NCBI RefSeq assembly: GCF_012933555.1
Contig: NZ_JABBPK010000001.1
Location: 2,892,001 to 2,956,000 of the forward strand
Source: Niallia alba
GTDB lineage: Bacteria > Bacillota > Bacilli > Bacillales > Cytobacillaceae
Length of the DNA stretch: 64,000 nucleotides
Reading direction: 5' to 3'
Below are positions 23,769-31,968 of this stretch, piece by piece (positions within the stretch are counted from its first letter, which is position 1; each line of letters starts with the position of its first letter). A model generated the notes under the pieces. It did not search any database. It was not told the origin of the DNA and saw nothing but the letters and a program-made list of their open reading frames with translations. The position numbers and the translations under genes are program-made.

Positions 23769-24281
23769 TTATTTATTTTTTCTTTGTCTTTCTATTTCTG
23801 CTTTCAACCGGCCTTCTGGAGCAAAATCTTTTTCCCAATTTGGCGGCTTAATAATTTTCCCATCTTCTTCTCTGAATCTTGGTTTACCATCTTCAAATAA
23901 CTTTCCCATATTTGCCTCTTGCACAATTTGGAAAAGGGCAAATGGTTCTACCCCAGCAATGACAAAACTTCCTTGATTAAAATACTCTACATCTGTTAAT
24001 GCATCCATTTGTGCTACTAATTTATCATCAATGGGTTTCTTTTCTGTAAGTATTTTATCTGCTGCTTTGTTTAATCCCGTTAAAAACTGTTCATATAATA
24101 CTTTAAACGTATGTTCGTCTCCTTCTGCCGTTGCATATAAAAATTCGACCAATTCCTCTCCTGTCCAAACAGCTCGATTAACAGCTGTTTTTTCATCAAT
24201 AGCAGTAGGCTTTGTTCCTACTACATGGCCAAATGCTTCATGAAAATCTTTTACCATATGATACATTTTATTATTATCCAT
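23769..24281 (-). CDS. MazG/PRA-PH-like all-alpha NTP pyrophosphohydrolase domain protein
   Basis: 170 aa, mostly helical. KDFHEAFGHVVGTKPTAIDE then NRAVWTGEELVEFLYATAEG has the conserved EExxE-like helix of the all-alpha NTP-PPase superfamily (PRA-PH/MazG-like). A second helix pair holds FLTGLNKAADKI and AQMDALTDVEYFNQGSFVIA. The C-terminal tail is proline and charge rich (KPPNWEKDFAPEGRLKAEIE). Such proteins hydrolyse non-canonical or dispensable nucleotides; the substrate is not evident. The ribosome-binding site AAAAAGGAGAAATA is good. It stands as a single gene. Confidence 0.75.
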   Translation of the reverse strand: MDNNKMYHMVKDFHEAFGHVVGTKPTAIDEKTAVNRAVWTGEELVEFLYATAEGDEHTFKVLYEQFLTGLNKAADKILTEKKPIDDKLVAQMDALTDVEYFNQGSFVIAGVEPFALFQIVQEANMGKLFEDGKPRFREEDGKIIKPPNWEKDFAPEGRLKAEIERQRKNK

Positions 24282-24528
24282 TATTTCTCCTTTTTGTCAC
24301 ACTTGTTTTTCTTTCCTTTTCATTATTACTAGAAAAAGGACAAGTTAAATTTATAAAAACTATTGTACCATTAGATTCGCTTTTTTGTGGAGTTTTTACG
24401 TAATTTTATAGTTAGATAGCCATTAACTAATAGTAAAAAAGCCTTATCATCACATTCTCTGAATCTTTTATATAACACCTTTGAAACACTAGAAAACAAA
24501 GCATTTTCAAATAGTGTAAAAACACCAA

Positions 24529-24557
24529 TTTACTACTGTTTAATAGCCTGTTATAAT
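24529..24557 (+). promoter_or_regulatory. sigA-type promoter for the 108-aa gene
   Basis: TTTACT, exactly 17 bp, TATAAT; the start codon lies 27 bp after the -10 box. Confidence 0.75.
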
Positions 24558-24583
24558 ACTAGAGGGAAAGAGGTGTATGATCA

Positions 24584-24910
24584 ATGGAGATATTTAGTAT
24601 TCAAGAATTAGAAAAAGTAATACGTCATGTCGAAATTGAAGGACAAGGGGGAATTTTTCAAGAAGAAACAGGCAAACAGCCAAAAGATTACCCGAAGGAA
24701 TTCCTTGGTCGTATCGTTAATTACATTACTGATCATCAACTAATTAAGAAAATCCAGAAATTAAGCGATGATGAAGCACTTCACTTATTTGTGAAATCAG
24801 TTTACGTAGTCTGTATTAAGGATTTACATAGTTCTGATGACATCCAAGAACAAACTCTTGTGGAAAAAGTCTTTTCTGACTATTTGAAAGAAACATCTAT
24901 GGCTCAATAA
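24584..24910 (+). CDS. Hypothetical 108-aa cytosolic protein
   Basis: A helical, acidic/basic balanced protein without signal peptide or membrane segment. Notable are QELEKVIRHVEIEGQGGIFQ and DDEALHLFVKSVYVVCIK. No family recognised with confidence. It has its own promoter (24529-24557), an AAGAGGTG ribosome-binding site and a terminator directly after it, so it is a monocistronic gene and very likely real. Confidence 0.72.
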   Translation: MEIFSIQELEKVIRHVEIEGQGGIFQEETGKQPKDYPKEFLGRIVNYITDHQLIKKIQKLSDDEALHLFVKSVYVVCIKDLHSSDDIQEQTLVEKVFSDYLKETSMAQ

Positions 24911-24940
24911 AATATTAGCAATTATAATTATATCGAAGCA

Positions 24941-24982
24941 TAAAAAAGACTAGGATGCAGTCCACCCTAGTCTTTTATTTTT
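24941..24982 (+). terminator. Intrinsic terminator
   Basis: AAAAGACTAGG pairs with CCTAGTCTTTT, then ATTTTTTT. The A-rich left flank lets it also serve the opposite strand. Confidence 0.88.
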
Positions 24983-25141
24983 TTCATTTTGTTTGCGTGG
25001 TTTGGTGCGGTAAAAATTACTATATATCAATTCTGCATGATTTTTTTTATAGAGATTTTCGTACTTTTTGTGCGCGATTAAGTTATCCTTCCAATTATGC
25101 GTAAAAATTATCTTGTCTTTTGACTCGTGAAAAATGCTCAT
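24950..25141 (-). CDS. Possible small basic protein (63 aa), uncertain
   Basis: ATG 25141 follows AAAGGTGTG at good spacing. The frame reads MSIFHESKDKIIFTHNWKDN then a Lys/Asn/Tyr-rich region, and its last codons run into the terminator hairpin, which is unusual. Composition is AT-driven and no family is recognised. It may be a truncated or spurious frame; kept only for its start site. Confidence 0.3.
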   Translation of the reverse strand: MSIFHESKDKIIFTHNWKDNLIAHKKYENLYKKNHAELIYSNFYRTKPRKQNEKNKRLGWTAS

Positions 25142-25224
25142 GATGTACACACCTTTCTTAAGTTGATAATCTATCTATACCACCTTCCTATTAGGTTTAA
25201 ACCTAAAATCCTCCTCAAAAACAA

Positions 25225-25414
25225 AAAAAATAAGAATAATAAGTATTTCTATACTCATTGGAGGTTACTTTTTGGACCTTTAGGGAAGAGTTTCATTACC
25301 TTGTTCCTGCTCTTCTTGCTGGAGTCTTACTGGCCGTTAGAAATGGGATAATCTTATGGCAACTGTTAGATTTAACAAATTCGATAAAAAAGAATTCTAC
25401 AATAGTTGTACTTC
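25225..25414 (+). pseudogene. Possible frameshifted small membrane-protein relic
   Basis: One frame reads ISISILIGGYFLDL then stops. A second frame from 25277 continues FREEFHYLVPALLAGVLLAV and RNGIILWQLLDLTNS to a stop at 25412. Joined by a frame change near 25277 they give a plausible two-segment membrane protein. No start with a ribosome-binding site is seen. The interpretation is tentative. Confidence 0.3.
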
Positions 25415-25476
25415 CCTCTTGATTTGCGTAAAATAAGTAATTAGTTAAATATATTTTTAAAGACAGGAAGTTTATT

Positions 25477-25659
25477 ATGACAAAATTTGGTTGGTTTTTA
25501 ACGTTAATTGGTTTTCTCGCAATCTTAGGTAGTGTTCTCTATCCACTTGATCTTATAAGCAAGCAAACTTTATTAATCCTTCTTTTTGGAGGAGCTGGTA
25601 CTATGTTTATCGGATCGATGATCAGAAATTTATCCCTACTGAAAAAAATACCAAAATAA
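25477..25659 (+). CDS. Small two-TM membrane protein, hypothetical
   Basis: 60 aa with two hydrophobic helices (5-23 and 31-50) joined by a short DLISKQ turn, ending in LLKKIPK. The ribosome-binding site ACAGGAAG precedes the ATG, and a terminator at 25699 follows. No family recognised; size and design fit the many small integral membrane proteins of Bacillus. Confidence 0.6.
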   Translation: MTKFGWFLTLIGFLAILGSVLYPLDLISKQTLLILLFGGAGTMFIGSMIRNLSLLKKIPK

Positions 25660-25698
25660 CCATTTTCCAGGCATTTAAACAGTATATATAAGTTGGAA

Positions 25699-25730
25699 GG
25701 CTGTCTCTTAAAGTGAGACAGCCCTTTTCC
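25699..25730 (+). terminator. Intrinsic terminator
   Basis: GGCTGTCTC and GAGACAGCC form the stem and CTTTTCC follows. It lies 22 bp ahead of the LysR gene and could also attenuate it. Confidence 0.82.
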
Positions 25731-25751
25731 ATCATAAAAGGAGGAATACAA

Positions 25752-26627
25752 TTGGAAATAAGACAGCTGCATTATTTTGTAGAAGTTGTTAAACAAAAAA
25801 ATATGACAAAAGCTTCTGATAAACTTCATATATCCCAGCCTGCTCTAAGCAAAGCAATCAAAAGTTTAGAATCAGAAATCGGTTTAACTTTAATTCACCG
25901 TTCCAATAAAACCCATGAGCTAACGGATGCTGGTTCTGTTGTTTTCGAATATGCACAAAAAATCATTGCCCAAGTAGAAGAAATGTCATTTACCCTGCAC
26001 GATATGACGAATTTAACGAGAGGTAATATTAATATTGGCCTCCCGCCGATTATCGGTAGTTTATTTTTCCCAAAAATAATCGCTGCCTTTCATAAAGCAT
26101 ATCCGAACATCCAAATTAATATTAGAGAGTATGGGGCTGCCAAAGTTGTTAAAAGTGTCGAAGAGGGTGAATTCGAGATGGGTGTTGCGGTACTTCCTTT
26201 AACCGATGATTCCTTTCATATTTTTCCCCTTGTAAAAGAAGCGTTGAAATTAATTGTACCTGAATCTCATCGGTTTGCAAATAGAAAAAAGGTTCATATG
26301 AAAGAATTAAAAGCAGAGGAATTTATTTTCTACAGTGAGGAATTCGCTTTGTATGAAATAATGAGACGAAAATTTATTCAAGAAGGATTTGAGCCAAACA
26401 TTATTTTTAAGAGCTCCCAATGGGACTTTATGGTTGAGATTGTTGCCGCAAACCTGGGAATTTCGATACTTCCAGAATCTATTTGCAATCGAGCAAACAA
26501 TAATCAAGTACGATTTATTGACTTAGAACCAGTAACGAATTGGGAACTGGTGATTATAACTAAAAAGGATCGGTATTTATCTGTAGCTAGCAGAAGATTC
26601 ATTGACTTTGTTCTTAATAATGAATGA
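25752..26627 (+). CDS. cidR: LysR-family regulator of the cid operon (CidR-like)
   Basis: 291 aa. The N-terminal winged HTH is QLHYFVEVVKQKNMTKASDK, then LHISQPALSKAIKSLESEIG, LTLIHRSNKTHELTDAG, with a linker helix and a periplasmic-binding-like effector domain (IGLPPIIGSLFFPKIIAAFH, ANLGISILPESI). The TTG start at 25752 is set by AAAGGAGGAATACAA. It sits directly upstream of, and co-oriented with, cidAB-like genes. CidR-type proteins activate such operons in response to carbon overflow metabolites such as acetate. The symbol is assigned by context and homology. Confidence 0.85.
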   Translation: MEIRQLHYFVEVVKQKNMTKASDKLHISQPALSKAIKSLESEIGLTLIHRSNKTHELTDAGSVVFEYAQKIIAQVEEMSFTLHDMTNLTRGNINIGLPPIIGSLFFPKIIAAFHKAYPNIQINIREYGAAKVVKSVEEGEFEMGVAVLPLTDDSFHIFPLVKEALKLIVPESHRFANRKKVHMKELKAEEFIFYSEEFALYEIMRRKFIQEGFEPNIIFKSSQWDFMVEIVAANLGISILPESICNRANNNQVRFIDLEPVTNWELVIITKKDRYLSVASRRFIDFVLNNE

Positions 26628-26668
26628 ATTCCTTTCCCGTTCGATTAGAAGCTACCCATTATAACTTT

Positions 26669-26683
26669 TAGTTATATTAACTA
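26669..26683 (+). promoter_or_regulatory. LysR-type operator (T-N11-A palindrome) before cidA
   Basis: TAGTTATATTAACTA is a perfect palindrome with the T-N11-A spacing of LysR binding boxes, 108 bp upstream of cidA. TATAAT at 26682-26687 overlaps its right edge, consistent with promoter control. Confidence 0.6.
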
Positions 26684-26722
26684 TAATAAGTATGTATTTT
26701 ACGAATAGCAATGATAAGCGTA

Positions 26723-26776
26723 TGATATTCATATAGCAAAGAGGATGGAAGCTTTCATTCCATCAAATGAATATCA
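26723..26776 (+). promoter_or_regulatory. Two-level stem-loop in the cidA leader
   Basis: The outer arms TGATATTCAT and ATGAATATCA and the inner arms GATGGAA and TTCCATC are all perfect matches. The structure ends one base before the AGAAGGTGAT ribosome-binding site, so it could influence translation or mRNA stability. No T run follows, so it is not a terminator. Confidence 0.65.
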
Positions 26777-26790
26777 GAAGGTGATTGCTT

Positions 26791-27162
26791 TTGAAGAATA
26801 TATTGATAATCGCTGGTCAAATCTTATTCCTTCATATTTTTTTGTTTATCGGAATAGCAATTAAGTTGATCGTAACTATACCAATTCCCGCTTCAATGAT
26901 CGGATTGATAGTCCTATTTGTTGCATTAAAACTAAAATTAGTAAAAGTAGAATGGGTCGAAAAAGGAGCTGCTTGGTTATTAGCGGAATTGTTGTTATTT
27001 TTCATTCCATCAGCTGTCGGAATTGTTAATTACAATGAAATTCTAAATATTAAGGGAATTGAAACAGTATTACTTATCGCAATAAGCACATTTATTGTAA
27101 TGGGGGCTACCGGATTTACTGCTGAAAAAATTTACAATAGAAAGAGACGTTTTAGCAAATGA
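26791..27162 (+). CDS. cidA: CidA/LrgA-family holin-like protein
   Basis: 123 aa with four hydrophobic segments: ILIIAGQILFLHIFLFIGIA, PIPASMIGLIVLFVALKL with the family PIPGSxxGL-like signature, AAWLLAELLLFFIPSAVGIV with the conserved FIP-VG pattern, and TVLLIAISTFIVMGATGFTA. CidA-type proteins act with CidB in murein hydrolase export, programmed lysis or metabolite transport (pyruvate in the related PftAB). TTG 26791 fits the AGAAGGTGAT site. Its stop overlaps the cidB start by 4 bp. Confidence 0.88.
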   Translation: MKNILIIAGQILFLHIFLFIGIAIKLIVTIPIPASMIGLIVLFVALKLKLVKVEWVEKGAAWLLAELLLFFIPSAVGIVNYNEILNIKGIETVLLIAISTFIVMGATGFTAEKIYNRKRRFSK

Positions 27163-27851
27163 TGAAAATAATTATTCTAACTGTTATCACTTATATGCTT
27201 TATCGTATAGCCAAAGCATGCTATAAAAAATGGAATATACCATTATTTCATCCATTGTTAATAACTCCATTATTGCTTATCTTGTTTATTACTGTCTTTC
27301 GTATACCAGCAACAACTTATATGGAATCAGCACAGCCATTAACGCACTTATTAGGACCTGCAACCATTGCTTTTGCTGTGCCAATTTATAAAAATTTACA
27401 TTTATTAAAGAAATACTTTTCCATTATTATTATTAGTGTTACAACGGGTACATTGGTTGCAATTATTTCTTCTTATTTATTATCGATTTTAATTCGTTTA
27501 AACAGTGACTTTATTATGAGTATTTTACCTCGTTCGATAACTACTCCTATCGCCATTGTCGTTTCAGAAGAAATTGGTGGTCTTCCAACATTAACAACGA
27601 TATTTGTGATTATCACTGGTGTATTAGGAGGAATTATCGGTCCCTATGCAATAAAATGGTTATCCCTTCGTTCTCCGATTGCCAGAGGTTTAGCACTCGG
27701 TATGGGAGCACATGGAGTCGGAACATCCAAAGCGATGGAATTCGGAGAGCAAGAAGCAACTTTCTCAACGTTAGCAATGATTTTGGCTGCATGGATTACT
27801 GTCTTGTGGGGAACTTCATTAATTCCATTAATGCTTAGCTTTACTGCATGA
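27159..27851 (+). CDS. cidB: CidB/LrgB-family membrane protein
   Basis: 230 aa, about seven membrane segments. PLTHLLGPATIAFAVPIYKN and LLSILIRLNSDFIMSILPRS, then ITTPIAIVVSEEIGGLPTLT (the LrgB signature), GVLGGIIGPYAIKW and GMGAHGVGTSKAMEFGEQEA are the conserved stretches of the family. It starts by ATGA overlap with cidA, so it is translationally coupled. It forms a two-component membrane complex with CidA. Confidence 0.9.
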   Translation: MMKIIILTVITYMLYRIAKACYKKWNIPLFHPLLITPLLLILFITVFRIPATTYMESAQPLTHLLGPATIAFAVPIYKNLHLLKKYFSIIIISVTTGTLVAIISSYLLSILIRLNSDFIMSILPRSITTPIAIVVSEEIGGLPTLTTIFVIITGVLGGIIGPYAIKWLSLRSPIARGLALGMGAHGVGTSKAMEFGEQEATFSTLAMILAAWITVLWGTSLIPLMLSFTA

Positions 27852-27852
27852 T

Positions 27853-27895
27853 AAAAAAGCAGAGAAAATGAATATCATTTTCTCTGCTTTTTTTA
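27853..27895 (+). terminator. Intrinsic terminator of the cid operon
   Basis: AAAAAGCAGAGAAAATGA pairs with TCATTTTCTCTGCTTTTT; seven T end the signal. Confidence 0.92.
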
Positions 27896-27914
27896 ATAAG
27901 ATGTATAATATTGC

Positions 27915-28002
27915 AAAAAAAAAGACCTCTCCACCATTGGATCTGACCATACAAGATTCACCAAACGATTATTTCTATCGAATGGAAAAATCTTGTGAGG
28001 TC
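27915..28002 (-). terminator. Complex terminator-like structure after the ydjO-like gene
   Basis: On the minus strand the 5' arm GACCTCACAAGATT pairs with AATCTTGT and then, after a 21-nt bulge, with GAGGTC; a run of nine T follows. The stem is unusually long and asymmetric for a simple terminator. Confidence 0.6.
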
Positions 28003-28026
28003 CATCCTTATTGGAAAATTCCTCTT

Positions 28027-28236
28027 TTATTTTGAATATATGCTATTATTATTAACTACTTGAAGTTCTCTAGTTGTTTGTACCATTTCACTTCCGCAGA
28101 TTGGGCACTTTGGTGTCTCACTGCTTTTGAAATTATCACGAATCCAACACTTACAAGTTTCTGAAACACAATCCCAAACCACCACTTCTTCTTTAACAAT
28201 TTCTTCATTATTTCTTCTACCAAATCCCATTGCCAA
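28027..28236 (-). CDS. ydjO: YdjO-like cold-inducible small zinc-ribbon protein
   Basis: 69 aa. VWDCVSETCKCWIRDNFKSS then PKCPICGSEMVQTTRELQVV has the Cys pattern C-x4-C-x-C, CxxC and the wording of B. subtilis YdjO, annotated as a cold-inducible protein. The Cys residues likely bind one zinc. The TTG at 28236 is chosen because GGAGGTG lies 5 bases upstream; an internal ATG at 28230 is also possible. Molecular role unknown. Two cold-shock csp genes and cshA lie within 5 kb, but in separate units. Confidence 0.78.
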   Translation of the reverse strand: MAMGFGRRNNEEIVKEEVVVWDCVSETCKCWIRDNFKSSETPKCPICGSEMVQTTRELQVVNNNSIYSK

Positions 28237-28256
28237 ATGAAGCACCTCCAGGAAGC

Positions 28257-28686
28257 TAATTTTTTGTTAATAGCTATGTTGTTCATCATTCATTCTATTC
28301 GCAAATTAATTGCTTTTGCGAAAACTAAATACTAGGTTGAACAGCCATAGACTTTAACACCATAAAAAAATAAAAAACACTTGTAAACCAGAGAAAACAA
28401 TAAAAAATCCCTAAACAAGTGCCAAACAAAATATAAATCAAAACTAACAACTAGTATTAAATATAACATAAAATAATAAAGAAGTCAAACTTTTCATTAT
28501 GCCACACTTCATATATCTATTGCAAATATTATTTCAAAGAAATTTTCTAACCTAATTCTTTTTCACACAATTGGGTTTTTTAAGCTTTAAATCAATACAA
28601 TTAGCTATTCCTTCTTTTATATGATATTATTTTCAGAGTGAAAACACTATTAGGTTGTATGGTAAGAAATATTGGAGGTTTAGGTA
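28257..28686. other. AT-rich intergenic region without gene
   Basis: 430 bp between divergent units, strongly A-rich at 28360-28500. No repeat copy, RNA motif or credible ORF is seen; it presumably holds the two divergent promoters. Confidence 0.5.
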
Positions 28687-28977
28687 GTGAATATTAAAGA
28701 ATATACAATTGAGGAAATCAAAGATCCTACCGGTATCTTAACTGGTAAAAGATACGAGTATTTCCTGACTGTCGAGTTCGATGAAGAGGATGAATTAGCG
28801 GTTGAAGATCATTTACAGATAAAAGTTCTTTTTTCTGTAGACGATAATGGATCACGTATATTGAATTATCATTTTTATAATAGCTTGGAAAATAAATATT
28901 TGGATTACGGCTTAGAAGAAGACGAATTAGAGCAAATACAAGCATTTTGTAAGGAGCATTACTTAGAAGAAAATTAA
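28687..28977 (+). CDS. DUF6509-type small protein
   Basis: 96 aa, acidic. It opens MNIKEYTIEEIKDPTGILTG then KRYEYFLTVEFDEEDELAVE, and IKVLFSVDDNGSRILNYHFY is the conserved block of the DUF6509 group found across Bacillus. Soluble, no motif for catalysis. GTG 28687 follows GGAGGTTTAGGTA. It is monocistronic, with a terminator 4 bp after the stop. Family recalled from memory, role unknown. Confidence 0.7.
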   Translation: MNIKEYTIEEIKDPTGILTGKRYEYFLTVEFDEEDELAVEDHLQIKVLFSVDDNGSRILNYHFYNSLENKYLDYGLEEDELEQIQAFCKEHYLEEN

Positions 28978-28980
28978 AGA

Positions 28981-29025
28981 ATCAAAAAAGCTGAGAAGGA
29001 TAATACCCCACTCAGCTTTTTTGAT
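28981..29025. terminator. Bidirectional intrinsic terminator
   Basis: ATCAAAAAAGCTGAG and CTCAGCTTTTTTGAT are perfect arms; it serves the gene on each side. Confidence 0.9.
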
Positions 29026-29033
29026 TTGTAAAA

Positions 29034-29429
29034 TTAAACTTCTACTGTTTTTCCATCTTCCACAATATGATGCATTAAATGAGCAAGATAATGAATAGGA
29101 CCGAATTCTTCTTCGTCTTCGTCCTCATCCTCTTCATATTGTAAATCATTTAAGTGCAAGGCAACAAATTGATAAAAATCTTTTAGTTGAAAACTAAAGC
29201 ATGCAGTTGGATCTTCCTTCTCTTCTTCATACTGAAGAACTAAATATGATTCTTTTCCAGTCTCATCCTCAGCATCAAAATAAATAAAGAATCCGATATT
29301 TGTATCTAATTCAAATAATTGTCTCGTTCCACCACTTGTCACACGATTAAAATCGTCCTCGCTTAGTTTTTGAACAATCATTTGATCGACTCCATCTTCC
29401 GCATGGAAATGCACTGTAAATTCTTTCAT
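29034..29429 (-). CDS. Hypothetical acidic protein (131 aa)
   Basis: Unrecognised soluble protein with an acidic run (YEEDEDEDEEEFG, residues about 100-112) and a C-terminal HYLAHLMHHIVEDGKTVEV helix with several His. The N-terminal half alternates strands (KEFTVHFHAEDGVDQMIVQK, GFFIYFDAEDETGKESYLVL). The start ATG 29429 follows AAAGAGGTGC; the ATG at 29438 is in the site itself. Monocistronic, ending at the shared terminator. Confidence 0.65.
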   Translation of the reverse strand: MKEFTVHFHAEDGVDQMIVQKLSEDDFNRVTSGGTRQLFELDTNIGFFIYFDAEDETGKESYLVLQYEEEKEDPTACFSFQLKDFYQFVALHLNDLQYEEDEDEDEEEFGPIHYLAHLMHHIVEDGKTVEV

Positions 29430-29508
29430 GTTAAGCACCTCTTTCTATTCTCTATTATTTTAAACAATTACAGTTCAATTAGCAAAGACAAACCTTTTAT
29501 AAGAAAAG

Positions 29509-29649
29509 GCTATTTTCTAAAAGATTGTTGTTTTTTCAACAGGAGAAAAGAATTAATTGGAAAAAATAGAGCAGTCGGAATACACGAAGACTCCGAAAGC
29601 GAAGTGTATTCCGACTGCGGGTAATAGCGACAAACTTTGCGAAAACAGC
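29509..29649 (-). repeat. MITE-like repeat copy C, inverted and internally deleted
   Basis: About 141 bp. Both family ends are present, but the central segment (CATGGGG to CTCGCTAATCC) is missing, so GAATACACGAAGACTCC joins GAAAGCGAAGTGTATTCC directly. The result is a near-perfect hairpin of GCAGTCGGAATACAC and GTGTATTCCGACTGC. Confidence 0.85.
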
Positions 29650-29700
29650 ATTTTAGAAAACATACAAAGAAAAAGAGCCCCCATGGACTCTTTATTACAA

Positions 29701-29901
29701 TTATGGTTTTGTCACATTTACAGCCTGTGGTCCTCTGCTACCTTCTTCTATATCAAAGTTAACTTCTTGACCTTCATCTAAAGTTTTGAATCCTTCTGTT
29801 TGGATAGCTGAAAAATGTACAAATACATCTTCTCCACCTTCCACTTCAATAAATCCAAATCCTTTTTCAGAATTAAACCATTTTACTTTACCTGTTGCCA
29901 T
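29701..29901 (-). CDS. Cold-shock protein (CspA family)
   Basis: 66-aa single OB-fold nucleic-acid chaperone. RNP1 is KGFGFI and RNP2 is VFVHF, within [20 protein letters not shown]. It melts secondary structure in mRNA at low temperature. Start ATG with TAGGAGGCAAT upstream. It shares the 3' side of cshA (minus strand), an RNA helicase with related function, though a 20-bp palindrome lies between them. Confidence 0.95.
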   Translation of the reverse strand: MATGKVKWFNSEKGFGFIEVEGGEDVFVHFSAIQTEGFKTLDEGQEVNFDIEEGSRGPQAVNVTKP

Positions 29902-29975
29902 TTTTTATTGCCTCCTAGATTTAAATAACAAGGATATATTTAAAATACCCTTCGTTTAACTAGTTTACCCATTTT

Positions 29976-30023
29976 GTTTCATTTAAAACGAGGAAAATAA
30001 AAATTCCTCGTTTTAAATGAAAC
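29976..30023. terminator. 20-bp perfect palindrome between cshA and csp
   Basis: GTTTCATTTAAAACGAGGAA and TTCCTCGTTTTAAATGAAAC are perfect arms with an 8-nt loop, 45 bp past the cshA stop. The stem could end cshA transcription, although no T run follows; it may instead be a 3' mRNA stabiliser. Confidence 0.6.
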
Positions 30024-30068
30024 CAAGCACAAGTCAGAAAAGAATAGCAACAAGAATAATGAAAATAA

Positions 30069-31529
30069 TTATTTGCTTCTATTACGATTTCTAGGTCTTC
30101 TTTCACCTGAAGCATTTGGGCGTTTTCTGTCATATCCGCCGCGTTCTCCTCCACGATCAGAACGACGTCTGCGATTACCGCCACCACCAGAACGATTATC
30201 TTTCTTCTTCGAACGTAATGGTTCAACAGCAGTTAATCTAACTGGTGTAGCATCTGGTTCTTTCGTTAGAAGCTTTAATGCTGCTGCAAGTAATGTTACC
30301 GAATCTGTTTCTTCTAATAGCCCTTCTGCAACACGCTTATATTCTGCGTACTCATTCTCTTCTACTGTTTTTGTAATTTTATTAATGGTAGCTTGTTGGT
30401 TTCCAGCTAATACATCTGTAAGAGAAGGAATTGGTTTTTTAGTCATTGATTTCTTCGTTACATTTTCAATAATACGTAAATGATCAAGCTCTCTAGGAGT
30501 AACAAATGTGATAGCAAGACCTTTTTTCCCAGCGCGTCCTGTTCTACCGATACGGTGAACATAACTTTCAGGGTCTTGTGGAATATCAAAGTTATAAACA
30601 TGAGACACACCACTAATGTCTAATCCTCTAGCCGCAACATCTGTAGCAACCATTATATCAATGCTTTGTTCTTTGAAACGGCGGATAACTTGGTCACGTT
30701 TCCCTTGTGGAATGTCACCATGTATTCCTTCAGCAGAATATCCACGTTTAATTAGACCTTCCACTACTTCATCTACACGTTTTTTTGTACGACCAAAGAC
30801 AATCGCAAGCTCAGGTGACTGAATATCAAGTAAACTACATAATACATCAAATTTTTGACGTTCTTGAACTTCCATATAATGTTGTTCAATGTTTGTTACT
30901 GTCATTTCTTTTGCCTTAACTTTTACTACTTCAGGCTCAACCATGAATCTTTCTGCTAAGCTTTGGATTCTTCTCGGCATTGTCGCTGAGAACAATAATG
31001 TTTGACGTGACTCTGGAGTTTCACTTAAGATTCTTTCGATATCTTCTATGAATCCCATGTTAAGCATTTCATCTGCTTCATCAAGAACAATCATTTTTAA
31101 ATCTTGCAAGCGAATTGTTTTCCGTTCAATGTGGTCAATTAAGCGGCCTGGTGTAGCAGCAATAATTTCCGGTTTCTTTTTTAATCCGCGAATTTGGCGG
31201 TTAATGTCTTGTCCACCATATACCGGTAGAGTACGGATTCCTTTTACAGAACCGATACGGTTTAACTCTTCTGCTACTTGGACTGCTAATTCTCTCGTTG
31301 GTGCTAGAACTAAACCTTGTACAGCTTTACCAACTTCGATTTTCTCAAGTAAAGGGACACCAAATGCAGTTGTTTTACCAGTACCAGTTTGTGCTTGTCC
31401 AATCATATCTTTTCCTGATAATGCAATCGGAATTGCTTGAGCCTGAATTGGTGTTGGCTCTTCGAATCCCATGTTTGATAATGCTTTTTCTAAACTATTA
31501 CTTAATTTAAAATCTGAAAAAGTTGTCAA
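30069..31529 (-). CDS. cshA: DEAD-box ATP-dependent RNA helicase CshA
   Basis: 486 aa. Q motif ([10 protein letters not shown]), motif [21 protein letters not shown], motif II DEAD, motif III SAT, then the helicase C domain with [24 protein letters not shown] and motif [12 protein letters not shown]. The C-terminal tail is Arg/Gly rich ([20 protein letters not shown]), as in CshA, where it binds RNA. CshA works in cold-shock ribosome assembly and in the RNA degradosome. Translation starts at TTG 31529 with AAGGAGGAAAAAGTA upstream. Confidence 0.96.
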   Translation of the reverse strand: MTTFSDFKLSNSLEKALSNMGFEEPTPIQAQAIPIALSGKDMIGQAQTGTGKTTAFGVPLLEKIEVGKAVQGLVLAPTRELAVQVAEELNRIGSVKGIRTLPVYGGQDINRQIRGLKKKPEIIAATPGRLIDHIERKTIRLQDLKMIVLDEADEMLNMGFIEDIERILSETPESRQTLLFSATMPRRIQSLAERFMVEPEVVKVKAKEMTVTNIEQHYMEVQERQKFDVLCSLLDIQSPELAIVFGRTKKRVDEVVEGLIKRGYSAEGIHGDIPQGKRDQVIRRFKEQSIDIMVATDVAARGLDISGVSHVYNFDIPQDPESYVHRIGRTGRAGKKGLAITFVTPRELDHLRIIENVTKKSMTKKPIPSLTDVLAGNQQATINKITKTVEENEYAEYKRVAEGLLEETDSVTLLAAALKLLTKEPDATPVRLTAVEPLRSKKKDNRSGGGGNRRRRSDRGGERGGYDRKRPNASGERRPRNRNRSK

Positions 31530-31968
31530 TACTTTTTCCTCCTTAATAATTGTACTCCGTTGATTGATATTACCTTAGAATATAGGGCCAGAAATGTCGC
31601 AGGAAGGATCTTTATCATTTAATAAATGAATGGATTCCACTAATTTAGCGCATGATTACTCTTTATTATAAACCTAAAAACATTGCCCTATTATAAGGGA
31701 CATTATTTGTTTAGAAAATACCAACCTAGAGTGTATTGTTTTATTTTGTTATAAATATATACTCTCCATTTTATTTCACTTTTTTTCATTTTCCAAAACA
31801 TTAAGGTAAATAGGATCAATTAAAAGCCTTTATACCATACTTTAGTGGGAAATTGTGTGGTTTTTTAACGGATGAATATAATGAAGTTGATGGAGAATTT
31901 TATATAAATGCTAAGTTAATTATCAGATCACAATTTAATTATTTTATTGCTTTCATTTTAAAAATAAA
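31530..31968. other. Region upstream of cshA, no gene recognised
   Basis: AT-rich 440 bp; probably the cshA promoter and leader. No riboswitch motif was recognised. Confidence 0.45.

Noticed and set aside
23593-23976. 127-codon plus-strand frame
   Set aside because: Overlaps the IS110 end, the repeat and the antisense of the MazG-like gene; no coding signature.
30073-31510. Plus-strand frames opposite cshA
   Set aside because: Shadows of the helicase gene; no start sites or family motifs.
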